Part shown: piece by piece, positions 23,329 through 32,154 of the stretch | Numbering within the stretch: position 1 is the stretch's first letter | Layout: each line of letters opens with the position of its first letter | Assembly: GCA_913058495.1 (NCBI GenBank) | Contig: CAJXQC010000028.1 | Location: 1-35,662 of the forward strand | Origin: an uncultured Balneola sp. | Lineage (GTDB): Bacteria; Bacteroidota; Rhodothermia; Balneolales; Balneolaceae | DNA length: 35,662 nucleotides | Reading direction: 5' to 3' | The notes under the pieces: generated by a model | What the model was told of the DNA's origin: nothing | Seen by the model: the letters and a program-made list of their open reading frames with translations, nothing else | Database searches by the model: none | Position numbers and translations under genes: made by a program

Positions 23329-24921
23329 TTATTTGAGGATTTCATTAATCAATTCCAGATCAGATAGAAGGGTGGGATCAGAAGAATTATACTTTAAGCC
23401 ATCCAGAATAAGCTCTTTTGCTTTTTGGTAGTTACTTCTTCGAACCTGCTGCATGGCAAATTCATGAAAAACTGTAGCTGAAAATGATCTCAAATAGATA
23501 TTTTCGGGCTGTATGGAATAAGCCAGTTTTAACTCAGGAAGAATCTTATTTTCGTTTTCAATAGTCATGGGAATCGAAACCAATGCATCTAAGATAACTT
23601 GCACACGCGCTTCGTTTATCACCGGATATCCTTCGGGATACTTTTCAACTAGTTCATCAATAGTGGCACGGGCAGATTCAAAAAGTCCTGTTTGGGAAAG
23701 CTTTGTGGCATAATTGCTAGTTACTGAAACGTAGTAGGTATTGAGTCTGCTGTTTTCCGGAGACAATTCTAGTGCTTTCTCAATATTTTTTTTTGCTTCC
23801 AGGGTTTCACCTTTCAGGGATGAGTTTTGAGCAAATACCGTATACATATATATATAGTATTCATTTAATTTTTCGTCTATGAATGTGTCCCGCAAAACAT
23901 TGTTTTCAACTCTGGTTAACAGTTCATCTACCAGTTCAAAATTCTCCTCGAATTTTAAAAGATCTTCAATTAATTCTCCCAAATGATTTACTAATGTGTA
24001 GGTTAGAATAGAGTCGTTTTTTGTAGAAAGGGTGAGACTGGATATTAAAGAGTATTTTTTTGAAGCATCCAGTGTAAAATTGAGCTGGGAAATGGTTACA
24101 ATATATTTGAAGGCTTCTGAAAATGTTTGATTTTGATACAGTTTAACAGCTTTGTTCATCTGGTTATAAGCATCATAGTATTCATTTTTAAGTGCTTTTA
24201 TTAACGCATCATTATGATATTGAACACCAAGCAATTGTTTTTTTGATATAGGTTTTGTCTTAGCAATATATTCCTGATAAAGCTGTTCAGACCCTTTTTC
24301 TGCCAATTCATCACGTGAAATCAACTTGCTATCAACAAGAGTCTGAATGAGTGTTTCTGTATTAGAATTGAAGTCGAATCCGTCTTTTGGTGCTGTTAAT
24401 TCAATGATTAGTTCTTCATTATCCGCAATAACAGAAGCGTAAACATGTGCCGGTGTTTCGTAAATCCGGAATGGGATATTAAATTCTTCAGCCATACTCA
24501 CAAAAAAAGAAGTTGCTGTTACGCAGTTATAGATCTTACCGGTAACTAAGTCTGTTGTAAGTGCGTTAAGTTCGTAGCGTAAAAAAACTTCTTCATGTAA
24601 ATATTTAAAGATGATCTCAGCTCTTTTCTCGTTAGAATCACGATTCTGAATTATATTGGAAAGCGCGTTTTTATGATAGGAGTAAAAAACTTCTATTAAA
24701 GCTTGGTTATTCACAGAGTAAGAAAACTGCATAAAAGAAGTAGAAGATTCAGCTTTTGAGTTTTCCCACTTTGTAATCAGCTCTTTTTCATCTTGTGATA
24801 CAAATTGAAGAGAGGGCTGAGCGTTTAATAAACTTAATACGCTAAGTATAGACAGAATGACAATATGAGAAATCAGTACTCTCAATTTAATAGGCCTTAA
24901 ATTTTTCGTTAAGTATTCCAT
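23329..24921 (-). CDS. Transglutaminase-like protein with TPR repeats
   Basis: 530 aa. N-terminal membrane or signal segment (LISHIVILSILSVLSLLNA, 16-34). Transglutaminase/SirB1-like core: candidate nucleophile C133 in IYNCVTATSFF, His159 in TPAHVYASV and an acidic partner near E175/D180 (ELTAPKD). The rest (about 215-530) is helical and TPR-like (AKKNIEKALELSPENSRLNT, ELKLAYSIQPENIYLRSF, AKELILDGLKYNSSDPTLLS). The combination suggests an envelope cysteine peptidase or peptide-binding scaffold. The start overlaps the upstream lipoprotein gene by 35 nt, a longer overlap than usual, but no later Met gives a signal sequence. Confidence 0.82.
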   Translation of the reverse strand: MEYLTKNLRPIKLRVLISHIVILSILSVLSLLNAQPSLQFVSQDEKELITKWENSKAESSTSFMQFSYSVNNQALIEVFYSYHKNALSNIIQNRDSNEKRAEIIFKYLHEEVFLRYELNALTTDLVTGKIYNCVTATSFFVSMAEEFNIPFRIYETPAHVYASVIADNEELIIELTAPKDGFDFNSNTETLIQTLVDSKLISRDELAEKGSEQLYQEYIAKTKPISKKQLLGVQYHNDALIKALKNEYYDAYNQMNKAVKLYQNQTFSEAFKYIVTISQLNFTLDASKKYSLISSLTLSTKNDSILTYTLVNHLGELIEDLLKFEENFELVDELLTRVENNVLRDTFIDEKLNEYYIYMYTVFAQNSSLKGETLEAKKNIEKALELSPENSRLNTYYVSVTSNYATKLSQTGLFESARATIDELVEKYPEGYPVINEARVQVILDALVSIPMTIENENKILPELKLAYSIQPENIYLRSFSATVFHEFAMQQVRRSNYQKAKELILDGLKYNSSDPTLLSDLELINEILK

Positions 24922-25432
24922 CTTCTATCATTTGGGAAACTAGGGTTTTAGCAATTTCTTTACCTTTTTGTTCTCGGATATATATTTTTGCATCCCAATA
25001 AATCAAAGGATCGGAAACTTTATAGAGCCTGATATTGACAATATCCAATTCTATATCACATTCTACAGCTCCTGATACTGAAACTAATTGGCAATCTTTC
25101 CAAGTATTAGTGCTTGTTTTATATTCTTTCGCTTTTTTTATACCTCCGTCTTCAATTATTATCAAATAGCGAATTTTTTTACTCAAGGCTTCATTGTGAA
25201 GAGAATCGATATTACTAGTATTGATATCACTGATGATCGAGTTCTTGTCATTTTTTCTAAAAGATTTATGAAGAAACTCTGCAATAGATTTTTTAGTAAG
25301 GTTATGAGCTATAAATATGCTTTCTATATCCCCAACAGAGGGTTGAGTATTTTTAGAAGTGATTTTAATTGAAGAAGAACAGTTAATTAAAACCAGTATA
25401 ATTATTATGGAAATGGATTTACGGGTTGCCAT
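24887..25432 (-). CDS. Lipoprotein of unknown function
   Basis: 181 aa. Lipobox LINC (Cys18). The mature part contains 'SKKIRYLIIIEDGGIKKAKE' and 'ECDIELDIVNIRLYKVSDPL', giving an alternating alpha/beta look like small envelope lipoproteins that assemble beneath other proteins. No family recognised. It is translationally overlapped by the transglutaminase-like gene, so the two very probably act together. Confidence 0.78.
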   Translation of the reverse strand: MATRKSISIIIILVLINCSSSIKITSKNTQPSVGDIESIFIAHNLTKKSIAEFLHKSFRKNDKNSIISDINTSNIDSLHNEALSKKIRYLIIIEDGGIKKAKEYKTSTNTWKDCQLVSVSGAVECDIELDIVNIRLYKVSDPLIYWDAKIYIREQKGKEIAKTLVSQMIEDGILNEKFKAY

Positions 25433-25445
25433 AAAATTATAAGTT

Positions 25446-26153
25446 TTAGCTATTCTGGATTTCCTCGAGTTTACTTAAAGCTCGTTCTTTTAAATTATTA
25501 AATTGATCCTGTGGAATATGTCCCGTTGAATATTGGTGATATAACCAAACGATATAGGTCGCCATCACATCTTCATAACAATAATGCTCGATCAGATCCA
25601 ATTCACCTCGTTCAAACATCGCCAGCACCTGATTTCCTTCTCCGGTTTGTTTAAAAGGAATGCCGATCAATTGACCAAGATGTTTTAGTTTTGGCCAGGA
25701 ACTTGCTCCATAATTACTGAATTCATCCACCAGATCTATGTTATGCTTGCTGTACCGATAGCGGATATCGTAATCATTGAGACGAACAGGCATCTGTAAG
25801 CCGTGTTTCATTGCTCTGTAAATCAGAACCGGGATATCAAAACCTTTTCCGTTGTGATGGATGAGCCCGAAATCTTTGAATGTGCCGATGGCATCAAAGA
25901 TCTGCTGCAGACCTTCTTTTTCATCTTCGCCGTTCCATGAAACTTTCTGTTTGGGCTGACCGGTATTTTCGATCCACAAACCTACCCATGAAACCATTCG
26001 ATGATACATAGGAGGGAGGAAACCCGATTTATTTCTGGCCAGTTCTTCAGAAGCTATTTCCAGAAGTGTTTCCTGATCTGAATCCTGATCATTCAGGACA
26101 GTTCTTATAAAACTGAAATCGGGAATAGTTTCTATATCAAAAATGAAATACAT
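25446..26153 (-). CDS. Predicted 3'-5' exonuclease, PolB-like family
   Basis: 235 aa. DEDDy-type exonuclease: Exo I FDIETIP (D6, E8), Exo II HHNGKGFDIPVL (N101, D106), Exo III Y191CYED195 in HYCYEDVMATY. The overall length and the WPKLKHLGQLIGIPFK region fit the stand-alone 'PolB-type exonuclease' family (PF10108). No polymerase domain is present. Likely involved in DNA or RNA end processing. It lies 13 nt upstream of the lipoprotein gene and may share its transcript. Confidence 0.9.
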   Translation of the reverse strand: MYFIFDIETIPDFSFIRTVLNDQDSDQETLLEIASEELARNKSGFLPPMYHRMVSWVGLWIENTGQPKQKVSWNGEDEKEGLQQIFDAIGTFKDFGLIHHNGKGFDIPVLIYRAMKHGLQMPVRLNDYDIRYRYSKHNIDLVDEFSNYGASSWPKLKHLGQLIGIPFKQTGEGNQVLAMFERGELDLIEHYCYEDVMATYIVWLYHQYSTGHIPQDQFNNLKERALSKLEEIQNS

Positions 26154-26282
26154 CGCTTAAAGTCTTTTAAACGAGTATAGCTAATGGAAGGTAAAATTGC
26201 TTGAGGGATTTTGAGTAGCAGCTTTATTATTTGGATACATAGGCGAATAAACCGTTCTGCGATAATAGGCTTCGACAAAAGT

Positions 26283-26660
26283 TTATATTCTGACTATATA
26301 AGAAGTGATCGATCTTACTTTAGCGCCTTTTGCACTTGTAAATTCATAGAAATCCGAAAAGGCGTATTCCTTTCCATTCTGCATTTTAATAATCCCATTT
26401 GCAGCTCCTTCCTTACCATGAGTTAAGATCCGGTCAAGTATTAATTCCGAAACTTTTTCTGACTTTAGAGTTTCTAATTTTCTGCTGAATTGTTCTTTTC
26501 CAGAAATCTTTTGGTCACCCATGATATCCCACTCAATATCATCTGAAACAATATCTGTAAGGAAGTCACTATTAGCTTTTGCAAAAGCAATATTCAGTTG
26601 TTTCAGCAACTCCTTTTTTGGTGCATTTCCACAATCAGGCTTAACAGTGATCTTTGTCAT
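26283..26660 (-). CDS. NTF2-like (SnoaL-type) protein
   Basis: 125 aa. The pattern 'LLKQLNIAFAKANSDFLTDIVSDDIEWDIMGDQKISGKEQF' followed by beta strands (ANGIIKMQNGKEYAFSDFYEF, VRSITSYIVRI) is the SnoaL/NTF2 cone fold, usually a small enzyme or ligand-binding protein. Function open. The 129 bp downstream to the exonuclease gene hold nothing identifiable. Confidence 0.85.
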   Translation of the reverse strand: MTKITVKPDCGNAPKKELLKQLNIAFAKANSDFLTDIVSDDIEWDIMGDQKISGKEQFSRKLETLKSEKVSELILDRILTHGKEGAANGIIKMQNGKEYAFSDFYEFTSAKGAKVRSITSYIVRI

Positions 26661-26672
26661 TAAATTGATTTT

Positions 26673-26870
26673 CTATTTTTGTGTATTAATCTCTTTCTTA
26701 CTTTTTCTATTACTCATCAGGAAATAAATAACTATAGAAAGAAGAACAAGACCAACTGCAATAATGTTGGATAGTATTCCTGCATCTGAATCAAATCCGG
26801 TATGAGCAAATACTGATCTTGTCAGAAACATAGTCATCAGTGAACAAATTAGTTTTTTGCTATTCCTCAT
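26673..26870 (-). CDS. Small membrane protein
   Basis: 65 aa. Signal-like start (LICSLMTMFLTRSVFA) followed by HTGFDSDAG, a second hydrophobic segment (ILSNIIAVGLVLLSIVIYFLM) and a basic tail. Overlaps the HXXEE gene by 11 nt and precedes the NTF2-like gene by 12 nt, which supports it being real. No family recognised. Confidence 0.6.
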   Translation of the reverse strand: MRNSKKLICSLMTMFLTRSVFAHTGFDSDAGILSNIIAVGLVLLSIVIYFLMSNRKSKKEINTQK

Positions 26871-27420
26871 CCCTTAACCGTTTTGTTTCTTTGAGAGTTA
26901 TCATGAGTCCATACCAGGCAGGTATTAATGGTAATGCAGCGGTAACAACGCCGGCTGTATATCTCCATTCCCCATACAAAATGAACGGAAATATAAAATG
27001 AGTTAGTTCAGCAATAGTCATTGCAACAAAGAAAAAAGCCAGGAAATAATAGCCTAAAGCCCATTCTTTAATAATAAATATCGCTCCTGATATCCACATT
27101 ACTGGCCCAAAAAAAGCGGCAAATGTGAGTAAGCTCTGTTGTGTGACTTCTTGTCCGCTTAGTTGTGAGGCAATTTCTTCAAATCCGAAAATATATTCTT
27201 CATAAACATGAATGATAAAAAAGATGACCGTGAGCAGGTAAGCAACAATCACTTTTGAAGTATCAAAACGATATTTGTATCCGGTTTTCAGATACAAGAG
27301 AAAACCACCGGCGCTTGCACCACCGATCACAATGGGGCCTATTTTTCCTACAAAGAAATAGGTGAACAGAGACAAGCCAATCACAAAAAGACCGGGACCG
27401 ATTATATCCATGTGTTTCAT
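26860..27420 (-). CDS. HXXEE-domain membrane protein
   Basis: 186 aa, about five to six membrane helices. Contains the family motif H71-V-Y-E-E75 (IIHVYEEYIFGF) and the later E138...H141 (IAELTHFIFPF) that complete the presumed metal-binding set of HXXEE proteins. Biochemical role unknown. First gene of a three-gene run with the small membrane protein and the NTF2-like protein. Confidence 0.88.
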   Translation of the reverse strand: MKHMDIIGPGLFVIGLSLFTYFFVGKIGPIVIGGASAGGFLLYLKTGYKYRFDTSKVIVAYLLTVIFFIIHVYEEYIFGFEEIASQLSGQEVTQQSLLTFAAFFGPVMWISGAIFIIKEWALGYYFLAFFFVAMTIAELTHFIFPFILYGEWRYTAGVVTAALPLIPAWYGLMITLKETKRLRDEE

Positions 27421-27496
27421 AGCAGCTCCTGTTTGATCTCACAACATACTAAAAAGCAGTTATTTGGCAAAGAAAACAGTTCTGGATAAGTTCCGG

Positions 27497-27592
27497 TTAG
27501 AATTTATATGTTCCGTATGGACTAAACACCGGAAGAAATAAAAACTTACTGTATTGGATTTCAGAAAGGAGTTTTTGGAAGAATTTTAGCAT
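27497..27592 (-). pseudogene. Truncated remnant of a third DUF6090 gene
   Basis: From the ATG at 27592 the frame reads MLKFFQKLLSEIQYSKFLFL, then PVFSPYGTYKF and a stop. The first ~16 residues correspond to the neighbours' MLKFFRKIRQKLLSESKFSKY with a small deletion. After that the sequence becomes the repeat at 27498-27544. It is a broken 5' end, not a functional gene. Confidence 0.65.
27498..27544 (-). repeat. REP-like repeat, downstream copy flanking the DUF6090 pair
   Basis: 47 bp in the same orientation as, and about 41/47 identical to, 29147-29194. The core TTCCGTATGGA is a decayed form of the palindrome GTCCCTACGGGAC. Confidence 0.6.
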
Positions 27593-27626
27593 GGAATGCA
27601 GAATATCGAACCTTTAATTTTCTAAC

Positions 27627-28388
27627 TTAATTATTAGCGTTCAAATATTCATTGATTGTTTTAATGAGTTGCTCTGCCGTTAAAATTGCATCTTTTGACA
27701 ACTCAATTTCACTACCGGCTCGTAACCTTCTCCCGATAAGTGAATTTTCAAAAACGGTACTTTCTTTTAATATCTTGGTATTATCAAGTAATGGATTCCG
27801 TTTTTTCGGATAGGGATTTGAGTTTTGTAAGAGCGAACCAAACTCCATATTGTTATACGTAAAGACTTCCATATGATTTTTGACGAATTGATTGTTCTGG
27901 CTGATAATGTTTGAAATTTTGCCAACCAAAGCATAGTAATTATAAATTTCTTGGGTTAAATCTTGATTCTCAATCCACTGAAAATGAGATCCCGATTCCA
28001 TTGAATTGAATGCTGTAGCAGTTGGTAAAAATGTTCTTTCTGTAGCTACATCAAAAATGCTATCGGCAAAAGCCGACAGAGGCATGTTTTCATATTTAGA
28101 TAATGAAATAATACGAAAAGAAAAGTCAACAGCCTCTAACACAGACTCATTATAGTTTATTTGCGTATTTAGGTTTCGTATATCCTCTTGAAGGTTTATT
28201 CTTAATGAGGTCAGAGATGCATTTAATATAGCTTGCTCTTTTTTTGCTTCATTCCAATTATTAATCTGTAAAGCAATCAAAATTCCTATTACAACCAATA
28301 CAATCTCACCAACCGCATATATGAGATATTTACTGAACTTACTTTCAGACAACAATTTCTGACGGATTTTTCTAAAGAATTTTAGCAT
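27627..28388 (-). CDS. DUF6090-type membrane-anchored protein, second cluster, gene B
   Basis: 253 aa from the ATG at 28388. A TTG three bases upstream could extend it by one residue, but the family start MLKFFRKIRQKLLSESKFSK argues for the ATG. Anchor YLIYAVGEIVLVVIGILIAL, QINNWNEAKKEQAIL. Central motif TAFNSMESGSHFQWIENQDL and then YNYYALVG. The stop of gene A overlaps the start as TGATG, a clear sign of translational coupling. Confidence 0.93.
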   Translation of the reverse strand: MLKFFRKIRQKLLSESKFSKYLIYAVGEIVLVVIGILIALQINNWNEAKKEQAILNASLTSLRINLQEDIRNLNTQINYNESVLEAVDFSFRIISLSKYENMPLSAFADSIFDVATERTFLPTATAFNSMESGSHFQWIENQDLTQEIYNYYALVGKISNIISQNNQFVKNHMEVFTYNNMEFGSLLQNSNPYPKKRNPLLDNTKILKESTVFENSLIGRRLRAGSEIELSKDAILTAEQLIKTINEYLNANN

Positions 28389-29140
28389 CAATTATTTGAT
28401 AAAGTTTCAGTTTCTTTGATTATGCGATGTATAATCGGTACGAGACTCTCCAAAGAATTAAGATAGTTCTTTAAATCCCAGGCTTGATTATCTACCACGT
28501 TCTCAAATTCTAAATCATGAAACAATTTGTGATGGCTATTATATAATTTAGATTTCTTTTCCCATGCCAAAAAACTATAATGATCGATATTCTTCATAGA
28601 AGCATTTTTTGTTAAATAGGGCAGGTACAATGTTTGATTGATCTCATCTAAAGTTTCATATCCTTCACGGCTACCTTCCATCAATACCGACCACTCGTAA
28701 ATATAAAGTCGAAGTGAATCTGAACGAATGAGATTCAATCTGCCCGATGAATTTAAATCTGAGATAACAGATTGGCTTGGAGTATATTCGGTATAATCCA
28801 AACTATTGGCTATTAGGCTATCCAAGTTGTGTTGTCCTAACACCTCAGCAGGTTCTCCAATTAGTGACATAATATTTCGGGTAGACTCATATATTTTTTC
28901 ATGATGAGCAATATATATATTGAGTACTTCCCGGTTCTTGGTGAACTCTACATGCAGGTTTTGAATGATCTGCTTTTCTTCGTTTCTCTTTTCAACTTCA
29001 TTATTCCAATTATTGATCTGTAAGGCAATCAAAATTCCTATTACAACCAATACGATTTCACCAACCGCATAGATCAGATATTTACTGAACTTACTTTCAG
29101 AGAGAAGCTTTTGGCGGATTTTTCGGAAGAATTTTAGCAT
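28388..29140 (-). CDS. DUF6090-type membrane-anchored protein, second cluster, gene A
   Basis: 250 aa. Its first 42 residues are identical to those of gene B (MLKFFRKIRQKLLSESKFSK, YLIYAVGEIVLVVIGILIAL), after which the two diverge strongly. Central motif SVISDLNSSGRLNLIRSDSLRLYIYEWSVL. It is preceded by the REP-like repeat at 29147-29194. It shows the same plan as the large array 17 kb away: a conserved anchor and a divergent soluble domain. Confidence 0.93.
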   Translation of the reverse strand: MLKFFRKIRQKLLSESKFSKYLIYAVGEIVLVVIGILIALQINNWNNEVEKRNEEKQIIQNLHVEFTKNREVLNIYIAHHEKIYESTRNIMSLIGEPAEVLGQHNLDSLIANSLDYTEYTPSQSVISDLNSSGRLNLIRSDSLRLYIYEWSVLMEGSREGYETLDEINQTLYLPYLTKNASMKNIDHYSFLAWEKKSKLYNSHHKLFHDLEFENVVDNQAWDLKNYLNSLESLVPIIHRIIKETETLSNN

Positions 29141-29146
29141 AGTTCA

Positions 29147-29194
29147 TAGAATTTAAATGTCCCGTAGGGACTATACACTGGTAGAAATAAAAAA
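29147..29194 (-). repeat. REP-like repeat, upstream copy flanking the DUF6090 pair
   Basis: 48 bp ending 6 bp before the start of gene A. Contains the perfect palindrome GTCCCTACGGGAC (29159-29171 on the plus strand). A direct copy lies at 27498-27544 beyond gene B. The rest of 29141-29409 shows no gene. Confidence 0.6.
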
Positions 29195-29409
29195 GCCCCC
29201 AAGCACCAGTTGCCTTTAGGTACCTTATATAATTATCCAATAGGTTTGAAGATATATTTTTTATCGTAATCCACATCAAATTTATTTAGGAACTCAAGAT
29301 ATTCTTCCTGAAAAGTTTTGTTTTTGTGATGTTGTTCCTAGTTTTGAATGTATTTGATAACCTAGGGAGTTGAGATATTGAAGGGGTAGGAGTCCTGTTT
29401 ACATAGGAG

Positions 29410-29658
29410 CTATTGTAATTTCCTTTTTTCCAATTCTGCTTTCAGCGCTTCATATTTCTTAGGCTTCTTCAGGAATACATAGATTAGAAATAGTGGAAGT
29501 AAGGTGATAAATCCCCAGGCACTTGCAGCAACACTGTAAATGATTATCCCAACTAAAAACCCAATAAAAAAAGCATCTATAATGGGTGATGGCTTATTAC
29601 TTTTTGCTGCTTCCAGCAATTCTGTGTCGGTTAATTGTGATAGTTTTTCAATATTCAT
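29410..29658 (-). CDS. Small two-helix membrane protein
   Basis: 82 aa. Soluble start (MNIEKLSQLTDTELLEAAKS), two adjacent hydrophobic stretches about 27-62 (AFFIGFLVGIIIYSVAA, FITLLPLFLIYVFL) and a basic tail KKPKKYEALKAELEKRKL. Resembles unnamed inner-membrane proteins common in Bacteroidota. Follows the 173-aa membrane gene by 37 nt. Confidence 0.72.
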   Translation of the reverse strand: MNIEKLSQLTDTELLEAAKSNKPSPIIDAFFIGFLVGIIIYSVAASAWGFITLLPLFLIYVFLKKPKKYEALKAELEKRKLQ

Positions 29659-29695
29659 TTGTTGTTCAATTCTTAATGATTTTCTTTTCTGATTC

Positions 29696-30217
29696 TCAAT
29701 TTAAATCATTAATTGTTTTCTTACCTACTAATTCTAACTTTTCACTATAAGCATCGATCCTGGCTTTGGCTGTGCCGTCAATCAAAAGAATAACCACTAA
29801 CATGGCAATGGTTGTGATGGCGCTTGCTCGCCAAACCGGTTTGTCTATGAAAACGATCATCAAAGCAGCAACCACAATAATAAATGGGATCGCTTTGAAA
29901 ACGATGGTTTGATATTCCTTTAACGTACTTTCAACACGTGCGATCTCGGATTCTACAAAAGATGTAGCGTCCTTATAATAAGCGGCTTCAAATTGTGTAA
30001 TTCTTGATTTATTGGTGAAAAATAAACCAAGACCAATGATCAATAGTAATGATCCGGCAACCAGAGTGGGAATGATATACGCTTTTGCCATATCAGTTTT
30101 AGCGAGCTGCCAAAATCCTATGCTTGCCAATACAAACAGGATTCCGAAAACAATGAAAAATGACGTTGAAAAAACTTCGGCTTTTGCCCAGTCTGTTGCT
30201 GTTCTTAGTATATCCAT
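29696..30217 (-). CDS. Membrane protein of unknown function
   Basis: 173 aa with about four hydrophobic segments (VFSTSFFIVFGILFVLASI, AYIIPTLVAGSLLLIIGLGL, AIPFIIVVAALMIVFI, AITTIAMLVVILLI) and a central soluble helix (EAAYYKDATSFVESEIARVE). No family recognised. It starts 4 nt after the stop of the AraC regulator gene, so it is probably part of the same transcript. Confidence 0.8.
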   Translation of the reverse strand: MDILRTATDWAKAEVFSTSFFIVFGILFVLASIGFWQLAKTDMAKAYIIPTLVAGSLLLIIGLGLFFTNKSRITQFEAAYYKDATSFVESEIARVESTLKEYQTIVFKAIPFIIVVAALMIVFIDKPVWRASAITTIAMLVVILLIDGTAKARIDAYSEKLELVGKKTINDLN

Positions 30218-30221
30218 GATC

Positions 30222-31133
30222 TTAATTTAAAGTGTATTTTTCTCTGTATGCTGATGGACTAATGCCTTCTTTCTTTTTAAATAACCGCGAAAAATAGGGC
30301 GGATATTCGAAGCCTAGTTCATAGGCCACTTCAGAGATGGTTTTATTTGGGTTCAACAGAATATTCTTAGCCTCATCGATCAAATACAATTGCAGATGTT
30401 CAGTTGAAGTTTTGCCAGTTTCCTTTTTGAGTGTATCGCTTAAGTAACGTTGTGAAACCGACAGCTGATCAGCGATTTGTTCAATACCGGGAATTCCATG
30501 TTCTTCAAAATATCCCGATTCAAAATATGTAGTTAAATACCGATTAAACTGCTCCAAAAGATCATTTGACAATTCTTTTCGGTTTAAAAACTGCCTTTCA
30601 TAAAAGCGGTTGGCGTATTTCAACAGCGTGCTTAGTTGCGAAATGATGATGTCTTTGCTGAACTCATCCTGATTGTTCTGATATTCTATATCAATATTTT
30701 CTACAATTGATTCGATCTGTTTTTCTTCTTTTGGTGAGAGGTGCAGGGCTTCATTTGCTGAATAAGAAAAGAAATTAAATTTCTTGATCTGATGCGCTAA
30801 CTCTGTGCCTTTCAAAAAATCTTCGTGGAAGTTGATCGAAAATCCTTTTTGATCGTAAACTACACTCTCATCCCATTGTAATACTTGCCTTGGAGCTAAG
30901 AAGATCAATGCACCGTTTGTGAAATCGTATTTTGTGCGACCATAGTTTAAGTCTCCTTTTACGATCTTCTTTAGGCTAATGGAATAGCAATCATTTGTTA
31001 TAGGAGGTGAGCTCTCTTTCGGGCATGGCAAGAAACCATCTCCAATAGCAGAAAACACACTCAACATCGGATGCTCCGGACCCGGAAGTTCCAGATAATC
31101 TAAGTAAGCCGATAAAGTTTTAAAGTGCTGCAT
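30222..31133 (-). CDS. AraC-family transcriptional regulator
   Basis: 303 aa. Cupin-like sensor half (about 1-170) and an AraC DNA-binding domain with two helix-turn-helix units near the C-terminus: IEQIADQLSVSQRYLSDTLK and KTISEVAYELGFEYPPYFSR, closing with LFKKKEGISPSAYREKY. It lies 9 nt downstream of the SDR gene, which it most likely controls. The palindrome at 32155-32179 upstream of that gene is a candidate binding site. Confidence 0.94.
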   Translation of the reverse strand: MQHFKTLSAYLDYLELPGPEHPMLSVFSAIGDGFLPCPKESSPPITNDCYSISLKKIVKGDLNYGRTKYDFTNGALIFLAPRQVLQWDESVVYDQKGFSINFHEDFLKGTELAHQIKKFNFFSYSANEALHLSPKEEKQIESIVENIDIEYQNNQDEFSKDIIISQLSTLLKYANRFYERQFLNRKELSNDLLEQFNRYLTTYFESGYFEEHGIPGIEQIADQLSVSQRYLSDTLKKETGKTSTEHLQLYLIDEAKNILLNPNKTISEVAYELGFEYPPYFSRLFKKKEGISPSAYREKYTLN

Positions 31134-31142
31134 ATCGCTAAT

Positions 31143-32093
31143 TTAAAAGTTCCATTTTAAGTTCGTTGCTTTTTCTGAAACTTCCCACAACTTTTCCGCA
31201 ACAACCTTGTCTTTGGCGTGTGCTTCCAGTTTATGTGCTCCAACAGGTCCTTTAAAGTTGTTAAATCCTGTAGGACCATAGAATTCTTTTTGATCCAGAT
31301 CTTTCTCAGTAGCACACATTAACATTGGGTAAGCACCTTTTTCAGCTGATTGTGTCAATGGAGAAAACTTCATCAGGTTAAAGATCATGCGCATCATAAA
31401 ACTACCACTGGTATCGATCAGTGAGGTTCTGGATGAACCCGGGTGACAAGCATATACTTTAACTTCAGTTTTGCCTGCGCTTTCCAATTTATCCTGTAAT
31501 TCATAAACCGACATGATCTGAGCTAATTTGCTCTGGCTATAGGCATCATTTGGAGTGTAATCTTTATTCCAGTTCATATCGTCAAATTTGATGGTTTTCA
31601 GTCCCATATTATAGCCCATACTTCCCACAGTTACGATACGTCCTTTGGATTCTTCAACCAGTGGAAAGAGCAGACCTTGTAGCGTGAAATGACCGTAGTG
31701 GTTCACACCAAGCTGACTTTCAAACCCATCAACGGTAAGTTTCTGATTGGGAACCTGAGCAATAGCAGCGTTACAAATCAATGCGTCGATACGGGTAACT
31801 TTTTCAAGTACTTCTTGAGCAGCTTTCCGTACAGATTTCTGTTCAGCTAGATCCATTTGGATAAATGAGACATCAATTTGATTGCCCAGCTCTTTCTTAA
31901 AAGTGGAAATAACATTTTCTGATTTTTTGGGATTGCGATTCAACATCACCACTTTTGCTCCCTTGGACAGAAGTATCCTTGCAGCTTCAAATCCTGTGCC
32001 GCTTGAGGTACCTGTTATAACGAATATTTTACCTGTAAGAGATCCGATTCTATCGGGAGTCCAGCCTTGTTTGCCAAATTGATTTGTTTTCAT
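31143..32093 (-). CDS. Short-chain dehydrogenase/reductase
   Basis: 316 aa, longer than the classical ~250-residue form and close to the retinol-dehydrogenase/protochlorophyllide-reductase-like branch. NAD(P)-binding TGTSSGTG (27-34), NAA at 108-110, catalytic S158 (VTVGSMGY) and Y185-x3-K189 (AYSQSKL). R52/N53 after the second strand (MLNRNP) suggest NADP preference. Substrate unknown. First gene of an operon with the AraC regulator and two membrane proteins. Confidence 0.94.
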   Translation of the reverse strand: MKTNQFGKQGWTPDRIGSLTGKIFVITGTSSGTGFEAARILLSKGAKVVMLNRNPKKSENVISTFKKELGNQIDVSFIQMDLAEQKSVRKAAQEVLEKVTRIDALICNAAIAQVPNQKLTVDGFESQLGVNHYGHFTLQGLLFPLVEESKGRIVTVGSMGYNMGLKTIKFDDMNWNKDYTPNDAYSQSKLAQIMSVYELQDKLESAGKTEVKVYACHPGSSRTSLIDTSGSFMMRMIFNLMKFSPLTQSAEKGAYPMLMCATEKDLDQKEFYGPTGFNNFKGPVGAHKLEAHAKDKVVAEKLWEVSEKATNLKWNF

Positions 32094-32154
32094 CTTTGTT
32101 TTGTTTGTTTTAAAAGAACAAGACTAAGATCGACATACAACTACTTTAAAGCCT

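Noticed and set aside
29097-29279. 60-aa frame upstream of the second DUF6090 cluster
   Set aside because: It is read through the REP-like repeat and the gene A start in another frame; composition is not protein-like.
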